Made by a program: the position numbers and the translations under genes
In this document: in pieces, positions 43,079 through 51,581 of the stretch
How positions within the stretch are numbered: position 1 is the stretch's first letter
How the letters are laid out: each line of letters starts with the position of its first letter
The notes under the pieces: generated by a model
Databases searched by the model: none
The model's input: the letters and a program-made list of their open reading frames with translations, nothing else
What the model was told of the DNA's origin: nothing
DNA from: Marinicauda salina
GTDB taxonomy: Bacteria > Pseudomonadota > Alphaproteobacteria > Caulobacterales > Maricaulaceae
Direction: 5' to 3'
NCBI RefSeq assembly: GCF_003122085.1
Contig: NZ_QEXV01000004.1
Location: 124,001-188,000 of the forward strand
DNA length: 64,000 bases

Positions 43079-43569
43079 CCCGGACCAATATCCTGATCGC
43101 GGCGCTCGTCGCCTCGGCGCTCGTCAACGGCGTTCTCGGCGGGGTGCTCGTTCAGCGCGCTCTGGCGCCGCCGCCCGTCGCCGCGGACTTCGCCGGGCGG
43201 GCCGGGCCTGCGCGATTCAACATGCACGCCTTCATGACGGCGTTGCCCGAAGACGCCCGGCCGGAGGCCCGCCGCGCGATGCATCGCGGTTTCGACGAGA
43301 TGCGCCCGCTGATCCGCGAGGCGGTCGAGGCGCGCATGGCGGCCCGCCGGGCGATGACGGCCGAGCCTTTCGATCCCGATGCCGCCACCGCCGCGCTGGA
43401 AGCGGCGCGCGAGGCGCGCGGCCGCGTCGAGCGCCACGGCGAGAGCGTCGTCCTGGAGGTTGTCGCCGGGCTTGCGCCCGACATGCGCGCTCGGGTGCTG
43501 TCGGAAGCCTATGGCGGCCGGCCGCCCTTCCACCATCATGGCCATCACGGGTCGCCGGACAGGTTCTAG
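43075..43569 (+). CDS. Periplasmic heavy-metal sensor, CnrX/CpxP-like
   Basis: The GTG at 43075 overlaps the anti-sigma stop (GTGA). The 164-residue protein has one N-terminal membrane anchor (about 6-28) and a helical periplasmic domain with the Metal_resist (CnrX/Spy-like) arrangement. Key segments are FMTALPEDARPEARRAMHRGFDEM, LIREAVEARMAARRAM and a His-rich C-terminus HHHGHHG (about 152-158). By analogy with CnrX it may bind metal and release the sigma factor via the anti-sigma protein. The end overlaps the convergent PleC-like gene by 4 bases. Confidence 0.8.
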   Translation: MTRTNILIAALVASALVNGVLGGVLVQRALAPPPVAADFAGRAGPARFNMHAFMTALPEDARPEARRAMHRGFDEMRPLIREAVEARMAARRAMTAEPFDPDAATAALEAAREARGRVERHGESVVLEVVAGLAPDMRARVLSEAYGGRPPFHHHGHHGSPDRF

Positions 43570-46499
43570 GCGGCGTCGTCGCCGCCGCCCGCGCTGCGGC
43601 GGCCGGATCGCGTCTTCCCCGACGCCTCGCGGGTCTCGGGCCGCCAGCTCTCGGCCTCGTCGCCGTCGCCGAACGTCGCGCCGGCGTTCGCTTCGCCGAA
43701 CAGCGCGGCCTCGATGCGGTCGAGCGTCACGCGGTCGTCGGCGTCCGCGCCGCTCTCAGGCTCCGACGCGGTCGGCGCCGGTCCGGCCTCGGAGGTGTCC
43801 TCCGCGTCGTCCTCCGCCGGGCCGCCCTCCGCCTCCGGCGCCGGATCGGCCTCGAGATCCTCCGGGTCAGCGACCTCCAGCCGGGAATCGGCGGCCGCCT
43901 CCGGCGCGCCCTCGTTCTCGAGATCCTCGAGCGCCTGCTCGAGATCCGGCGCGGGCTCGGCGGGCTCGTCCGCGCTCTCGTCGGCGCGCGGGCGCGAGAT
44001 GTCGCGCGGCGGCTTTACGGGAAGGGTGAAGGAGATCGTCGTGCCCTTGCCGAGCACGGAGTCGATGCGCAGCGTGCCGCCGTGCATCTCCACCAGCGAT
44101 TTCGACAGCGCCAGGCCGAGGCCCGAGCCCTGGTGGCTCTTCGAGTGCTGGCTCTCGATCTGCTCGAACGGCCGGCCCAGCCGCGGCAGGTCCTCTTCGG
44201 CGATGCCGATGCCGGTGTCGGCGACCTGCATCACCACGCCGTCGACGGCGTCGTAGCCGCGCACGATGACGCGCCCGCCCTCGGGGGTGAACTTCACGGC
44301 GTTGGACATGAGGTTGAGGATGATCTGCTTGATGGCGCGCGGATCGGCCTCGATCTCGGGCAGGTCCTCGCCCTCGACCTGAAGCGTGATGTCCTTCTCC
44401 TCGGCGCGCGCGCGCATGATCCGCGCGCACTGGTCCATCAGATCGCCGGGGCTGATCGCCTCGGGCTGGAGAACCATCTTGCCCGCCTCGATCTTCGACA
44501 TGTCGAGAATGTCGTTGATCAGCGAGAGCAGGTGCTGGCCGGAGCTGAGGATGTCGTTGACGTAGTCGACATAGCGCTCGTGGCCGAGCGGGCCGAACAT
44601 CTCCTTGGCCATGATCTCGGAGAAGCCGTTGATCGCGTTGAGCGGCGTGCGGAGCTCGTGGCTCATATTGGCCAGGAATTCCGACTTCGAGCGGTTGGCC
44701 TCCTCGGCGCGGATCTTTTCCTGCTCGTAGGACTTGGCCAGCTCCTCGATGCGCTCCTGGGAGCGTTTCAGGGACTCGACCGTCTGGCGCATAGCCCGGT
44801 CGTTCTCCTTGAGCGCCTTCTCCTGGCGCTTGAGCGCGGTGATGTCGGCGCCGACGCTGACCAGGCCGCCGTCATTGGTCGTGCGTTCCGAATAGTGCAG
44901 CCAGCGGCCGTCGGCGAGTTCCAGCTCGTAGGCGTCCTCGCCCTCGGCGCGGTCGTGGACCTGCTTGATCGCCTCGCTCGCGGCCAGCTCGACCTGCTGA
45001 TAGGGCAGGCCCGAGCGCAACGCGTCCTCGCCGAGCTTGAAGAACTCGCGGAACTTGCGATTCCACAGCACGAGGCGCCGCCGCGAGTCCCAGAGCACAA
45101 AGCTCTCCGACATCGATTCCAGCGCGGCGCGCAGACGGGATTCCGCTGCAGCTACCCGGGCTTGCGCGCCCTTGTTCTCGGTGACGTCGATGGCCACGCC
45201 GATGAGCCGGCCGCCGGCCGCGCTCTCGCCGCGGGCCAGCGGACGCCCGCGCATATGCAGCCAGACCGGCAGGCTGGCGCCGCGGACCTCGAGATCGATC
45301 TCCTCGCCGCGCGCCGCCGCGCGCAGCGCCGCGCGCAGGCGGGGCCGGTCGTCCTGGCGCAGCAGCGCGAGGAACTCGGGCCCCTTCAGCAGCTCGTCAT
45401 GCGGGCGGCCGAGCATGCGCGCGAACGACTCGGTGACATAGACGTCGTCCTCCTCGACGTCCCAGTCCCAGACGCCGCAGCGGGCGCCTTCGGTGGCCAG
45501 CCGGAAGCGGCGGTCGGACTCGCGCAGCCGCGCCTGCGTCGTATTGAGCTCTGTGATCTGGTTTCTCAGCATCCAGAACAGGGCGACCGCGGTGAAGAAG
45601 GGCGCCAGGAAGAGCAGGCCGTGGAAGGCCAGGGTGCGCCGCCAGCGCGCCTGGTCGATCGCGGCCGGGCCGAGGCTGTAGGTCTGAAGTCCCGTCTGCG
45701 GCAACGCCGCCGCGCCGAGGATGCGCGGCTCTCCGCCGAAGCGCGCGCCGGACAAGGCGCCGCCGCGCTCGGCCATTTCGGCGACGCGTTCGGCGTCGAG
45801 GCCGAAGCGCTCGGCGGCCAGCGGCGCGCCGCGCACCGGGGCGGGCGGTTGCAGCGCCAGCGTCCGGCCGGCCTGGTCGGCCAGCACGACGACATGATCC
45901 TCGCCCCAGCGCGGCAGCAGCGCCTGGGGATCGATGATCGCGATCAGCGCGCCGACCCGGTCGTCGGCCAGCCGCACGGGCGCGGCGAGCACGATCCGGC
46001 TCGGGTCGCCGGCGAGCGCCGCCGCGCCGCCGGGCGCCGAAAGCGCCGCGTCGGCGGCCTCGCGCGGATCGACGGCGAGCGAGCCGGCGCTGAGGATGGC
46101 GTCGTCGGGCGGCAGCAGCGCGGCGCCCTCGATCACGCCGCTCAGGCGCAAGGCGTCGAGGCGGACCGACGCCGCCGCGGCCATGTCTTCGGACGCGGCG
46201 CGTTCGATCTGGGCGACGGCCACGCCGAGCGCGCCGCGCACCTCCGAGAGCCGTCCGGAAACGCGCTCGGCGACGAAGGCCGCGGTGCGGGCCTGCGAGG
46301 CCTCGGCGTCCTGGACGGTCTCGGTCCATTCCTGGTGGAGCTTGAAGATGAGGACGCAGCCGTAAATCACGGAAAACGCGACGACGACCATGAGCACCCG
46401 CCGCGCCGTCACGCCGCGTCGGCGGGGAGCCTCCTCCCGAGCCGGCGATTCCGGCTCGTCGGTGTCCCGGGAGCCGGACGCATGGCGGCTGCGAATCAT
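43566..46499 (-). CDS. pleC: PleC-like hybrid-free sensor histidine kinase with long acidic tail
   Basis: The start is set at ATG 46499; longer frames run into the receiver gene. The 977-residue protein has two transmembrane helices (about 34-54 and 305-330) flanking a periplasmic sensor, two PAS domains (about 345-590) and a coiled coil. The H box is FLANMSHELRTPLNAINGFS with His614. The ATPase domain has IILNLMSNAVKFTPEGG, ADTGIGIAEED and SGLGLALSKSLVEMHGG. 'INGFSEIMAKEMFGPLGHERY' and 'DILDMSKIEAGKM' match Caulobacter PleC closely. A tail of about 150 residues, very rich in Glu/Asp/Ala/Pro, follows the catalytic core. Likely role: kinase/phosphatase for DivK and PleD. Confidence 0.85.
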   Translation of the reverse strand: MIRSRHASGSRDTDEPESPAREEAPRRRGVTARRVLMVVVAFSVIYGCVLIFKLHQEWTETVQDAEASQARTAAFVAERVSGRLSEVRGALGVAVAQIERAASEDMAAAASVRLDALRLSGVIEGAALLPPDDAILSAGSLAVDPREAADAALSAPGGAAALAGDPSRIVLAAPVRLADDRVGALIAIIDPQALLPRWGEDHVVVLADQAGRTLALQPPAPVRGAPLAAERFGLDAERVAEMAERGGALSGARFGGEPRILGAAALPQTGLQTYSLGPAAIDQARWRRTLAFHGLLFLAPFFTAVALFWMLRNQITELNTTQARLRESDRRFRLATEGARCGVWDWDVEEDDVYVTESFARMLGRPHDELLKGPEFLALLRQDDRPRLRAALRAAARGEEIDLEVRGASLPVWLHMRGRPLARGESAAGGRLIGVAIDVTENKGAQARVAAAESRLRAALESMSESFVLWDSRRRLVLWNRKFREFFKLGEDALRSGLPYQQVELAASEAIKQVHDRAEGEDAYELELADGRWLHYSERTTNDGGLVSVGADITALKRQEKALKENDRAMRQTVESLKRSQERIEELAKSYEQEKIRAEEANRSKSEFLANMSHELRTPLNAINGFSEIMAKEMFGPLGHERYVDYVNDILSSGQHLLSLINDILDMSKIEAGKMVLQPEAISPGDLMDQCARIMRARAEEKDITLQVEGEDLPEIEADPRAIKQIILNLMSNAVKFTPEGGRVIVRGYDAVDGVVMQVADTGIGIAEEDLPRLGRPFEQIESQHSKSHQGSGLGLALSKSLVEMHGGTLRIDSVLGKGTTISFTLPVKPPRDISRPRADESADEPAEPAPDLEQALEDLENEGAPEAAADSRLEVADPEDLEADPAPEAEGGPAEDDAEDTSEAGPAPTASEPESGADADDRVTLDRIEAALFGEANAGATFGDGDEAESWRPETREASGKTRSGRRSAGGGDDAA

Positions 46500-46533
46500 G
46501 GGCGTCAAAGTAGTGTGCGCCGCGGCGCCGCGT

Positions 46534-47049
46534 CTACTCCGCAGCGGCGTTCGCCGCGTCGTCCTCGTCGCTGCGACGCTCCTCGCCGTCATATTCCGCA
46601 GGGTCGCGGCGACGGCGGTCGGGGCCGAAATAGCGCTTCGTCCGCACGAAGGGGCGGGGGTGATTGATGACCGCGGCCAGCTTCAGCCAGAGCTGCTCGG
46701 CGTTGACCGGCTTGGCGCAGAACTCGGTGACGCCGGCGTCGCGCGCGGCGAAGATCCGGGAGCGCTCGGTATAGGCCGAGAGCATGACGATCGGCACGTA
46801 GGGATTGCGGCTGTCGCGGCCGGTGCGCACCAGGCGCGTGAACTCGACGCCGTCGATCATGTCCATCTGGTAGTCGATGATGATCACGTCGACCGGCTCG
46901 AGCCGGGCGATCTCGAGCGCTTCGGCCGGATCGCGGCACTCCGTGGTCTGCGTGATCCCGAACCCGCGCAGCATCGTGCGCACGAGGTGCATCATGTGCG
47001 GATTGTCGTCGACGAGAAGCACGCTCAGCCGACCGAGATCACCCGACAT
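46534..47049 (-). CDS. Stand-alone receiver-domain response regulator
   Basis: The 171-residue protein has a CheY-like receiver domain: Asp14-Asp15 acid pair (LLVDDNPHMM), phospho-acceptor Asp59 (VIIIDYQMD) and Lys in CAKPVNAEQL. A charged tail follows (RTKRYFGPDRRRRD...), a short motif frequent in alphaproteobacterial single-receiver proteins. It lies 34 bases upstream of the PleC-like gene on the same strand, so they form an operon. It is longer than DivK (about 125 residues) and differs at its C-terminus, so it is probably a separate partner. Confidence 0.9.
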   Translation of the reverse strand: MSGDLGRLSVLLVDDNPHMMHLVRTMLRGFGITQTTECRDPAEALEIARLEPVDVIIIDYQMDMIDGVEFTRLVRTGRDSRNPYVPIVMLSAYTERSRIFAARDAGVTEFCAKPVNAEQLWLKLAAVINHPRPFVRTKRYFGPDRRRRDPAEYDGEERRSDEDDAANAAAE

Positions 47050-47098
47050 CGGGGCGCCCCTGCCTGTTGCAACCGGGCGCCAGACTAGCGCCGGGCTG

Positions 47099-47113
47099 TT
47101 AGCGCGGCGTTAA
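47099..47113. promoter_or_regulatory. Near-consensus CtrA-type site before the receiver-pleC operon
   Basis: TTAG-N7-TTAA(CC) is one base off TTAA-N7-TTAA and lies 50 bases upstream of the receiver gene start. It overlaps the stop codon of the neighbouring minus-strand gene. Confidence 0.4.
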
Positions 47114-47727
47114 CCGCTCGCGGGCGGCGGGGGCGCGTCGAAGGTCTCCTCGCGCGGCTCCGGATCGGGAGCGGCTTCGGCGCGCTCCCCGGATCGCGCG
47201 TTATCGGGGGCCTCGGGGCGGGTCCGCACGGCGCGCGACACCTTGTCGAACTCGCGGGCGATCTCGATCATGTCCGGCGCGGCGTCGGGGTTCTCCGCGA
47301 CCAGCTTGGCGACGCGTTCGCCGAGGCCGAGCAGGCGCGGCGCGTTGGTCACCAGCCGGGCCTGGGCCTCGATCCGCGCCGGGTCGCGATCGTATTCCGC
47401 CGCCGGCACCCGCCAGCCGCCCCAGTCGTGATCGTCGGTGACGACGACCGGGAAGGTGCCGGGATAGGGGTGGTGGCCGCATTCCTCGGGCGTCTGCCAC
47501 TTGTTCTTCGCGCGCATAAGCCGCCAGCGGCCGGCGTCGCCGTCCTCGACATGCTCGGCGGCGAGCTCGTCGGCGGCGAAGTCGCGCCCGAGCCCGCAAT
47601 CGTAGAAGATTTTCACCGGCTCCTCGACGCCGCGGACCCATTGCGGCTTGACGTGTTCGATCGCCGCCCACGTGCCGACGGGATGGACGTAGACGCGCTG
47701 GTGCTTGTGAAACTGGGCTTTGGCCAT
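47110..47727 (-). CDS. Conserved alphaproteobacterial hypothetical protein
   Basis: The start is set at ATG 47727. The 205-residue protein opens MAKAQFHKHQRVYVHPVGTW and continues WAAIEHVKPQWVRGVEEPVK, GLGREFAADEL-like text and WQTPEECGHHPYPGTFPVV. This resembles a family of unknown function seen in Caulobacterales-type genomes (from memory). It is soluble, with a Pro/Glu-rich C-terminal tail. The middle resembles DUF-type proteins with an SH3-like beta core, but no function can be given. Confidence 0.75.
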   Translation of the reverse strand: MAKAQFHKHQRVYVHPVGTWAAIEHVKPQWVRGVEEPVKIFYDCGLGRDFAADELAAEHVEDGDAGRWRLMRAKNKWQTPEECGHHPYPGTFPVVVTDDHDWGGWRVPAAEYDRDPARIEAQARLVTNAPRLLGLGERVAKLVAENPDAAPDMIEIAREFDKVSRAVRTRPEAPDNARSGERAEAAPDPEPREETFDAPPPPASG

Positions 47728-47904
47728 GACGCGCGATACTCCCGGCTTCGGGACGGGCATCCTCGCGCGGCCGGCTTAGGGGCGCGTAAAGAAGCGTGGT
47801 TAAGACATCGATTTCACCGACCGGATCCTTTTTCGCATCCAGCGGTCCGGTCGCCCGCATCCTTCCTTGAAACGATTGATCAGCAAGCCAATGGAGCTCT
47901 GTAG

Positions 47905-49584
47905 ATGAAGACCTGGATTCTCGCCGCGGCCGCATCGCTGGCCAGCGCCCCCGGGTGGGCGCAGGCGGAGGCGCCGGCCGACGACTGGACGGCCCGGGCC
48001 GAGGCCTATGTCGAGTCCGCCTGGCCGGCCGACGGTCCGGGCGCGGCCGTCATCGTCGCGCGCGACGGGGAGACCGTGTTCGCCGAGGGGCGGGGGCTCG
48101 CCGACCTGGAGACGGGCGAACCGATCACGCCTGACACGGTCTTCCGCCTCGGCTCGATCACCAAGCAGTTCTCCGCCGCGGTGATCCTGCAGCTGGTCGA
48201 GGAGGGCCGGCTGTCGCTGGACGACCGCGTCTCGGACTTCCTGCCGGACTATCCCGAGCCGGGCGCGAGCGCGACGGTGCGCCAGCTGCTCAACCACACC
48301 TCCGGGGTTCAGTCCTACACGGCCATTCCCGGCTGGATGGTCGAGGAGAACACCGACCAGGCCTACACCACCGAGGAGCTGATCGCGGTGTTCGCCGATC
48401 TTCCCGCGCCCTCCGAGCCGGGCGAGGCCTGGGCCTACAACAATTCGGGCTACGTGCTCGTCGGCGCTGTGATCGAGGCGGTCACCGGCCAGCCCTGGCA
48501 CGCCGCCGTGCGCGAGCGCATCGGCGAGCCGCTCGGGCTGGAGACGATCCGTTACGGCGTCGGCGAGGACGAGGTCGCCGCGATGGCCGAGGGGTACACG
48601 CAGGGCGAGGACGGCCCGGCGCCGGCCGCCCGGATCCACATGAGCACGCCGCACGCCGCCGGCGCGCTGATCGGAACGGTCGGCGATCTCGCCGACTGGG
48701 CGCATGCGCTTCACAATGGCGAGGTCGTCTCCGACGCGCTCTACGCCGAGATGATCGCGCCCACCGAGCTGCCGGACGGCTCGACCGTGCCCTACGGCTT
48801 CGGCGTCGCGCCGTCCGATCTTCGCGGCCGCGAGGCGATCGGTCATGCGGGCGGCATCTTCGGCTTCAACTCGGACAGCGTCTATCTGCCCGAGGAAGAT
48901 CTGTTCGTCGCCGTGCTCGCGAATTCCGACGCCCCGGCCACGCCTTCCGGCGTCGCCATGCGCCGGCTGGCCGCGATGGCGCTGGGCGATCCCTATCCCG
49001 ACTTCGTCGAGGCCGATATCGACCTCGCCGGGATCGAGCCGCTGTTCGGCGTCTACGCGATCGAGGGCGGCGACGCGACGCGCCGCTTCTACGCCCGCGA
49101 CGGCCAGCTCTACACGCTGCGCTCGGGCGCCTCGGAGAGCGCGGTCTTCGCCGCCGGCGACGACCGCTTCTTCTACGGACCCGACAGCCTCACCTGGTTC
49201 GAGATGGAGCGCGCCGACGACGGCGCCCACGTCATGAAGATGCACCAGAACGGCGCCGAGGCGGTCGAGCGCGCGGTGTACACGGGTCCGCTTCCCGACG
49301 AGCCCGCGGTCATCGAGCTGCCCGAGGCCACGCTCGCGCGCTATGTCGGCGAGTATGCGCTGGGCCAGGCGGTCGCGACCGTCTCGCTCGGCGAGGACGG
49401 CGGGCTCACCACGCAGCTCACCGGCCAGCCCGAGGTCGGGATGGAGGCCGTCGGCGAGACCGAGTTCCGGCTGCAGGGCGTCGATGCGCGCATCGTCTTC
49501 GTCGTCGAGGCGGGCGAGGTCCCGGCTTTCGTCCTTCACCAGTCCGGCCGCGAGATGCGCGCCGAGCGGATCGACGGCGAATAG
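47905..49584 (+). CDS. Secreted serine hydrolase, class C beta-lactamase/EstB family
   Basis: The 559-residue protein has a signal peptide (MKTWILAAAASLASAPGWAQ). The beta-lactamase-like domain (about 25-350) carries SxxK at Ser84-Lys87 (LGSITKQFS) and the YxN motif in WAYNNSGY. The third motif is probably in IGHAGGIFGFNSD, replacing KTG with HAG, as in EstB and D-aminopeptidase relatives. A C-terminal lipocalin-like beta domain follows (about 375-559, LARYVGEYALGQAVATVSL). Peptidase, esterase or penicillin-interacting roles are possible; resistance is not implied. Confidence 0.88.
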   Translation: MKTWILAAAASLASAPGWAQAEAPADDWTARAEAYVESAWPADGPGAAVIVARDGETVFAEGRGLADLETGEPITPDTVFRLGSITKQFSAAVILQLVEEGRLSLDDRVSDFLPDYPEPGASATVRQLLNHTSGVQSYTAIPGWMVEENTDQAYTTEELIAVFADLPAPSEPGEAWAYNNSGYVLVGAVIEAVTGQPWHAAVRERIGEPLGLETIRYGVGEDEVAAMAEGYTQGEDGPAPAARIHMSTPHAAGALIGTVGDLADWAHALHNGEVVSDALYAEMIAPTELPDGSTVPYGFGVAPSDLRGREAIGHAGGIFGFNSDSVYLPEEDLFVAVLANSDAPATPSGVAMRRLAAMALGDPYPDFVEADIDLAGIEPLFGVYAIEGGDATRRFYARDGQLYTLRSGASESAVFAAGDDRFFYGPDSLTWFEMERADDGAHVMKMHQNGAEAVERAVYTGPLPDEPAVIELPEATLARYVGEYALGQAVATVSLGEDGGLTTQLTGQPEVGMEAVGETEFRLQGVDARIVFVVEAGEVPAFVLHQSGREMRAERIDGE

Positions 49585-49656
49585 CCTGTCCCGTCGAGGC
49601 CGTCGCGGAGCCGGCGCGTTTGCGCCCAGCTTCGCGACGGCCTACATCCTCGCCCC

Positions 49657-50658
49657 ATGACCGAGGCCCGCGACACGCTCGACCGCTGCTTCTCGGTGGC
49701 GCCGATGATGGACTGGACGGACCGGCACTGCCGGGCCTTCCATCGCGTGCTCACGCGCCGCGCGCTGCTCTACACCGAGATGGCCGTCGACCAGGCGGTC
49801 ATCCACGGCGACGTCGACCGGCTCATCGGCTTCGACCCGGCCGAGCAGCCCGTCGCCATCCAGCTCGGCGGGGCGGACCCGGTGACGTTGGCCGAGGCGT
49901 CGAAGATCGCCGAGGGGTTCGGCTACGCCGAGATCAATCTCAATGTTGGCTGCCCGTCCGACCGCGTGCAGTCGGGCCGTTTCGGCGCCTGCCTGATGCG
50001 CGAGCCCGCGCTGGTGCGCGATTGCCTGGCGGCGATGCGCGAGGCGGTCTCGGTTCCCGTGACGGTCAAATCCCGCATCGGGGTGGACGACCAGGACCCG
50101 GAAACCGCGCTGTTCGAGTTCGTCGAGACGGTGTCTTCGAGCGGCGTGCGAACCTTCGTCGTCCATGCGCGAAAAGCCTGGCTCAAGGGTCTGAGCCCGA
50201 AGGAGAATCGCGACGTCCCGCCGCTCGATTACGATCTCGTCCGCCGGCTGAAGGCCGCGCGGCCCGATCTGGAGATCATCCTCAATGGCGGCCTGTCGAG
50301 CCTCGACCAGGCGCTGGCCGAGGCCGGCGGGCTCGACGGGGTGATGCTCGGCCGGGCGGCCTACCAGACGCCGTGGGCGCTTTCGCAGGTCGACAGCCGC
50401 GTCTTCGGCGAGGCCGATCCGGTCGCCGATCCGGTCGCCGTGGTCGAGGCGTATCGCCCCTATGTCGAGGCGCGCCTCGCCGAAGGCGTGAAGCTGCACG
50501 CGATCACCCGCCACATGCTCGGCCTGTTCGCGGGGCGCCCCGGCGCGCGCAAATGGCGCCAGGTTCTCTCCGCCGAGGCCAACCGGCCCGGCGCCGGCTG
50601 GGAGGTCGTCGAGGCCGCGCTCTCCGCCGTCGCGCCCGACCGCGCCGCCGCGGCCTGA
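49657..50658 (+). CDS. dusA: tRNA-dihydrouridine(20/20a) synthase
   Basis: DusA reduces U20/U20a in tRNA using FMN and NADPH. The 333-residue protein has the FMN barrel with FSVAPMMDWTDRHCRAFHR and catalytic Cys in NLNVGCPSDRVQSGRFGACL. It also has TVKSRIGVDDQD, VHARKAWLKGLSPKENR and GVMLGRAAYQTPW, all DusA-specific. Its TGA overlaps the ATG of the TSUP gene (TGATG). Confidence 0.96.
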   Translation: MTEARDTLDRCFSVAPMMDWTDRHCRAFHRVLTRRALLYTEMAVDQAVIHGDVDRLIGFDPAEQPVAIQLGGADPVTLAEASKIAEGFGYAEINLNVGCPSDRVQSGRFGACLMREPALVRDCLAAMREAVSVPVTVKSRIGVDDQDPETALFEFVETVSSSGVRTFVVHARKAWLKGLSPKENRDVPPLDYDLVRRLKAARPDLEIILNGGLSSLDQALAEAGGLDGVMLGRAAYQTPWALSQVDSRVFGEADPVADPVAVVEAYRPYVEARLAEGVKLHAITRHMLGLFAGRPGARKWRQVLSAEANRPGAGWEVVEAALSAVAPDRAAAA

Positions 50659-51473
50659 TGGAGAGCTATCTCCCGTTTCTCGCCGGGCTCATCGCCGTCG
50701 GCGCGTTCGCCGGGCTGATCGCCGGCCTGTTCGGGATCGGCGGCGGCGTGGTGATGGTGCCCGCGCTCTACTACACGTTCAACGCGCTGGGCTATGACGG
50801 TCACGCCATGCACGCCGCGGTGGGCACGTCGCTGGCGGTGATCGTGGCGACGTCGCTGCGCTCCGTGGCCGCGCACGCGAAACGCGGCGCGGTCGATTTT
50901 CATGTGCTCAGGACCTGGACGCCCTGGATCGTCGTCGGCGCGCTCGCCGGCTCGGCGATCGCCGATCTCGCGCCGGGCCGGGCGCTCACCGGCCTGTTCG
51001 GCGCGGTGGCGCTGCTGCTGTCGGCGCAGTTCTTCTTCGGCCGGCCGGACTGGAAGCTCGCCGATGATCTGCCGGGCCTGCCACTGCGCGGCGTTCTCGG
51101 CGCCTTCATCGGGATCCTGTCGAGCCTGATGGGCATCGGCGGGGGCGTGTTCGGCGTCACGCTGATGACGGTGTGCGGGCGCTCCATCCACACCGCCGTG
51201 GCCACGGCGGCCGGCTTCGGGGTGGCCATCGGGCTGCCCGGCGCGATCGGCTTCATGGTCGCAGGCATGGGCGAACCCATGCGCGCGCCGTTCTCGGTGG
51301 GCTATGTCAACGCGGCGGGATTCGTCGTGCTCGCCGCCGCGGCGGTCGGCCTGGCGCCCGTGGGCGCCCATCTCGCCCATTCCCTCAACCCGGCCCGGCT
51401 ACGCCAGGCATTCGCGATCGGCCTGGTCGTCGTGGCGCTCAATATGCTGCGCGAGGCCGTCTTCGGCGGATGA
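50658..51473 (+). CDS. TSUP family (TauE/SafE-like) transporter
   Basis: The ATG at 50658 shares a base with the dusA stop. The 271-residue membrane protein has about eight helices. Duplicated Gly-rich motifs IAGLFGIGGGVVMVPAL (about 22-38) and SSLMGIGGGVFGVTLM (about 155-170) are characteristic of TSUP permeases, which are linked to sulfite, sulfoacetate or other organosulfur export. The substrate cannot be told here. Confidence 0.92.
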   Translation: MESYLPFLAGLIAVGAFAGLIAGLFGIGGGVVMVPALYYTFNALGYDGHAMHAAVGTSLAVIVATSLRSVAAHAKRGAVDFHVLRTWTPWIVVGALAGSAIADLAPGRALTGLFGAVALLLSAQFFFGRPDWKLADDLPGLPLRGVLGAFIGILSSLMGIGGGVFGVTLMTVCGRSIHTAVATAAGFGVAIGLPGAIGFMVAGMGEPMRAPFSVGYVNAAGFVVLAAAAVGLAPVGAHLAHSLNPARLRQAFAIGLVVVALNMLREAVFGG

Positions 51474-51500
51474 TCGACCGCGGCGAAACGCCCGGTTTCA

Positions 51501-51530
51501 CTTGAACCAAGCGCCTGATCCGTCCAAATA
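51501..51530 (+). promoter_or_regulatory. Possible heat-shock-type promoter for hflK
   Basis: CTTGAA (51501-51506) and CCAAATA (51524-51530) stand 17 bases apart, about 50 bases before the hflK start. The -35 matches alphaproteobacterial RpoH promoters well; the -10 only partly. HflKC and Do protease are plausible heat-shock genes. Confidence 0.3.
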
Positions 51531-51581
51531 CGGACACCGCGACGCGACCGCGTCGCGCGGACGTCAGGATTTGGAGAGCCC

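Noticed and set aside
47905-49584. Acquired beta-lactamase resistance gene
   Set aside because: The protein is a large EstB-type serine hydrolase with a lipocalin-like tail and lacks a clear KTG motif; codon use is native and no mobile element adjoins.
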